Positions 5,249-5,389 of a DNA stretch of 5,389 bases are shown piece after piece. How positions within the stretch are numbered: the first letter of the stretch is position 1; every line of letters starts with the position of its first letter. Below the pieces are notes generated by a model. That model saw only the letters and a program-made list of their open reading frames with translations, searched no databases and was not told the DNA's origin. The position numbers and the translations under genes were made by a program. This stretch comes from UBA6244 sp041582875 (GTDB lineage: Bacteria > Bacteroidota > Bacteroidia > Bacteroidales > F082): NCBI GenBank assembly GCA_041582875.1, contig JBFHGX010000217.1:1-5389 (forward strand), written 5' to 3'.

Positions 5249-5389
5249 TTACTCTTTAATAAATTTCACCACCCTTTCATTGCCATCACTTCCTATTTTC
5301 ATCAAGTACATTCCTGGTATGAAATAACTTACGTCGAATTGGAGATCTTCTTCTTCAGATTGATTGGCTTCGTAGGTTTGGTGTGCTAC
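5249..5389 (-). CDS. C-terminal end of a T9SS-sorted secreted protein (partial)
   Basis: The last 46 codons of a minus-strand gene entering from the right edge, with the stop TAA at 5249-5251. The translation runs V-A-H-Q-T-Y-E-A, an acidic S-E-E-E-D, then L-Q-F-D-V-S-Y-F-I-P-G-M-Y-L-M-K-I and ends E-R-V-V-K-F-I-K-E. The order of a strand with Asp-Val, then P-G-M-Y-L, then a short turn and a basic strand K-F-I-K is the hallmark end of a type A T9SS sorting domain, parallel to the L-N-P-G-I-Y and K-L-L-I-S-R of the neighbouring surface protein. The gene body, and therefore the function of the mature protein, lies outside the window. It is followed by two hairpins and then by the promoter region of the 721-residue gene, so the two cargo genes are tandem but probably transcribed separately. 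Confidence 0.85.
   Translation of the reverse strand, partial: VAHQTYEANQSEEEDLQFDVSYFIPGMYLMKIGSDGNERVVKFIKE

Overview
The window reads as ordinary chromosomal DNA of a Bacteroidota bacterium in one of the lineages that use the type IX secretion system (T9SS). Two neighbouring minus-strand genes end in T9SS C-terminal sorting domains. A LytTR-type response regulator and Bacteroidota-style promoter elements (TAnnTTTG) fit the same assignment. The DNA is moderately AT-rich throughout and no gene stands out in composition. I see no tRNA, rRNA, CRISPR array, insertion sequence, phage gene or attachment site.

Layout from left to right. Positions 2-727 (+) hold a LytR/AlgR-type response regulator whose first few codons lie off the left edge. 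It is convergent, across a 49-nt gap, with a two-gene minus-strand unit. That unit is a NhaP2-like cation:proton antiporter (1555-2736) followed 19 nt later by a membrane-anchored, lysine-rich helical protein of unknown function (777-1535). A candidate promoter lies just upstream of the antiporter. Positions 2832-4997 (-) encode a 721-residue secreted leucine-rich-repeat (receptor-L-like) surface protein with a signal peptide and a T9SS tail. Positions 4998-5248 are intergenic and contain a probable promoter and leader for this gene and two strong tandem hairpins. Positions 5249-5389 (-) are the last 46 codons of another T9SS cargo gene that continues off the right edge.

How the parts may work together. 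The antiporter and its helical partner look like one transcription unit. The antiporter stops where its membrane domain ends, without the cytosolic TrkA_C region of the NhaP2 family, so a regulatory or structural role for the partner is a reasonable but untested idea. The two T9SS cargo genes each appear to have their own expression signals. The response regulator probably belongs with a histidine kinase outside the window.

The most notable structure is inside the 721-residue protein. It is two complete capped solenoids joined by a five-residue linker. They share five matching cysteines and have five and ten exact 24-residue turns respectively. I found no convincing undescribed defence, mobile or RNA system.
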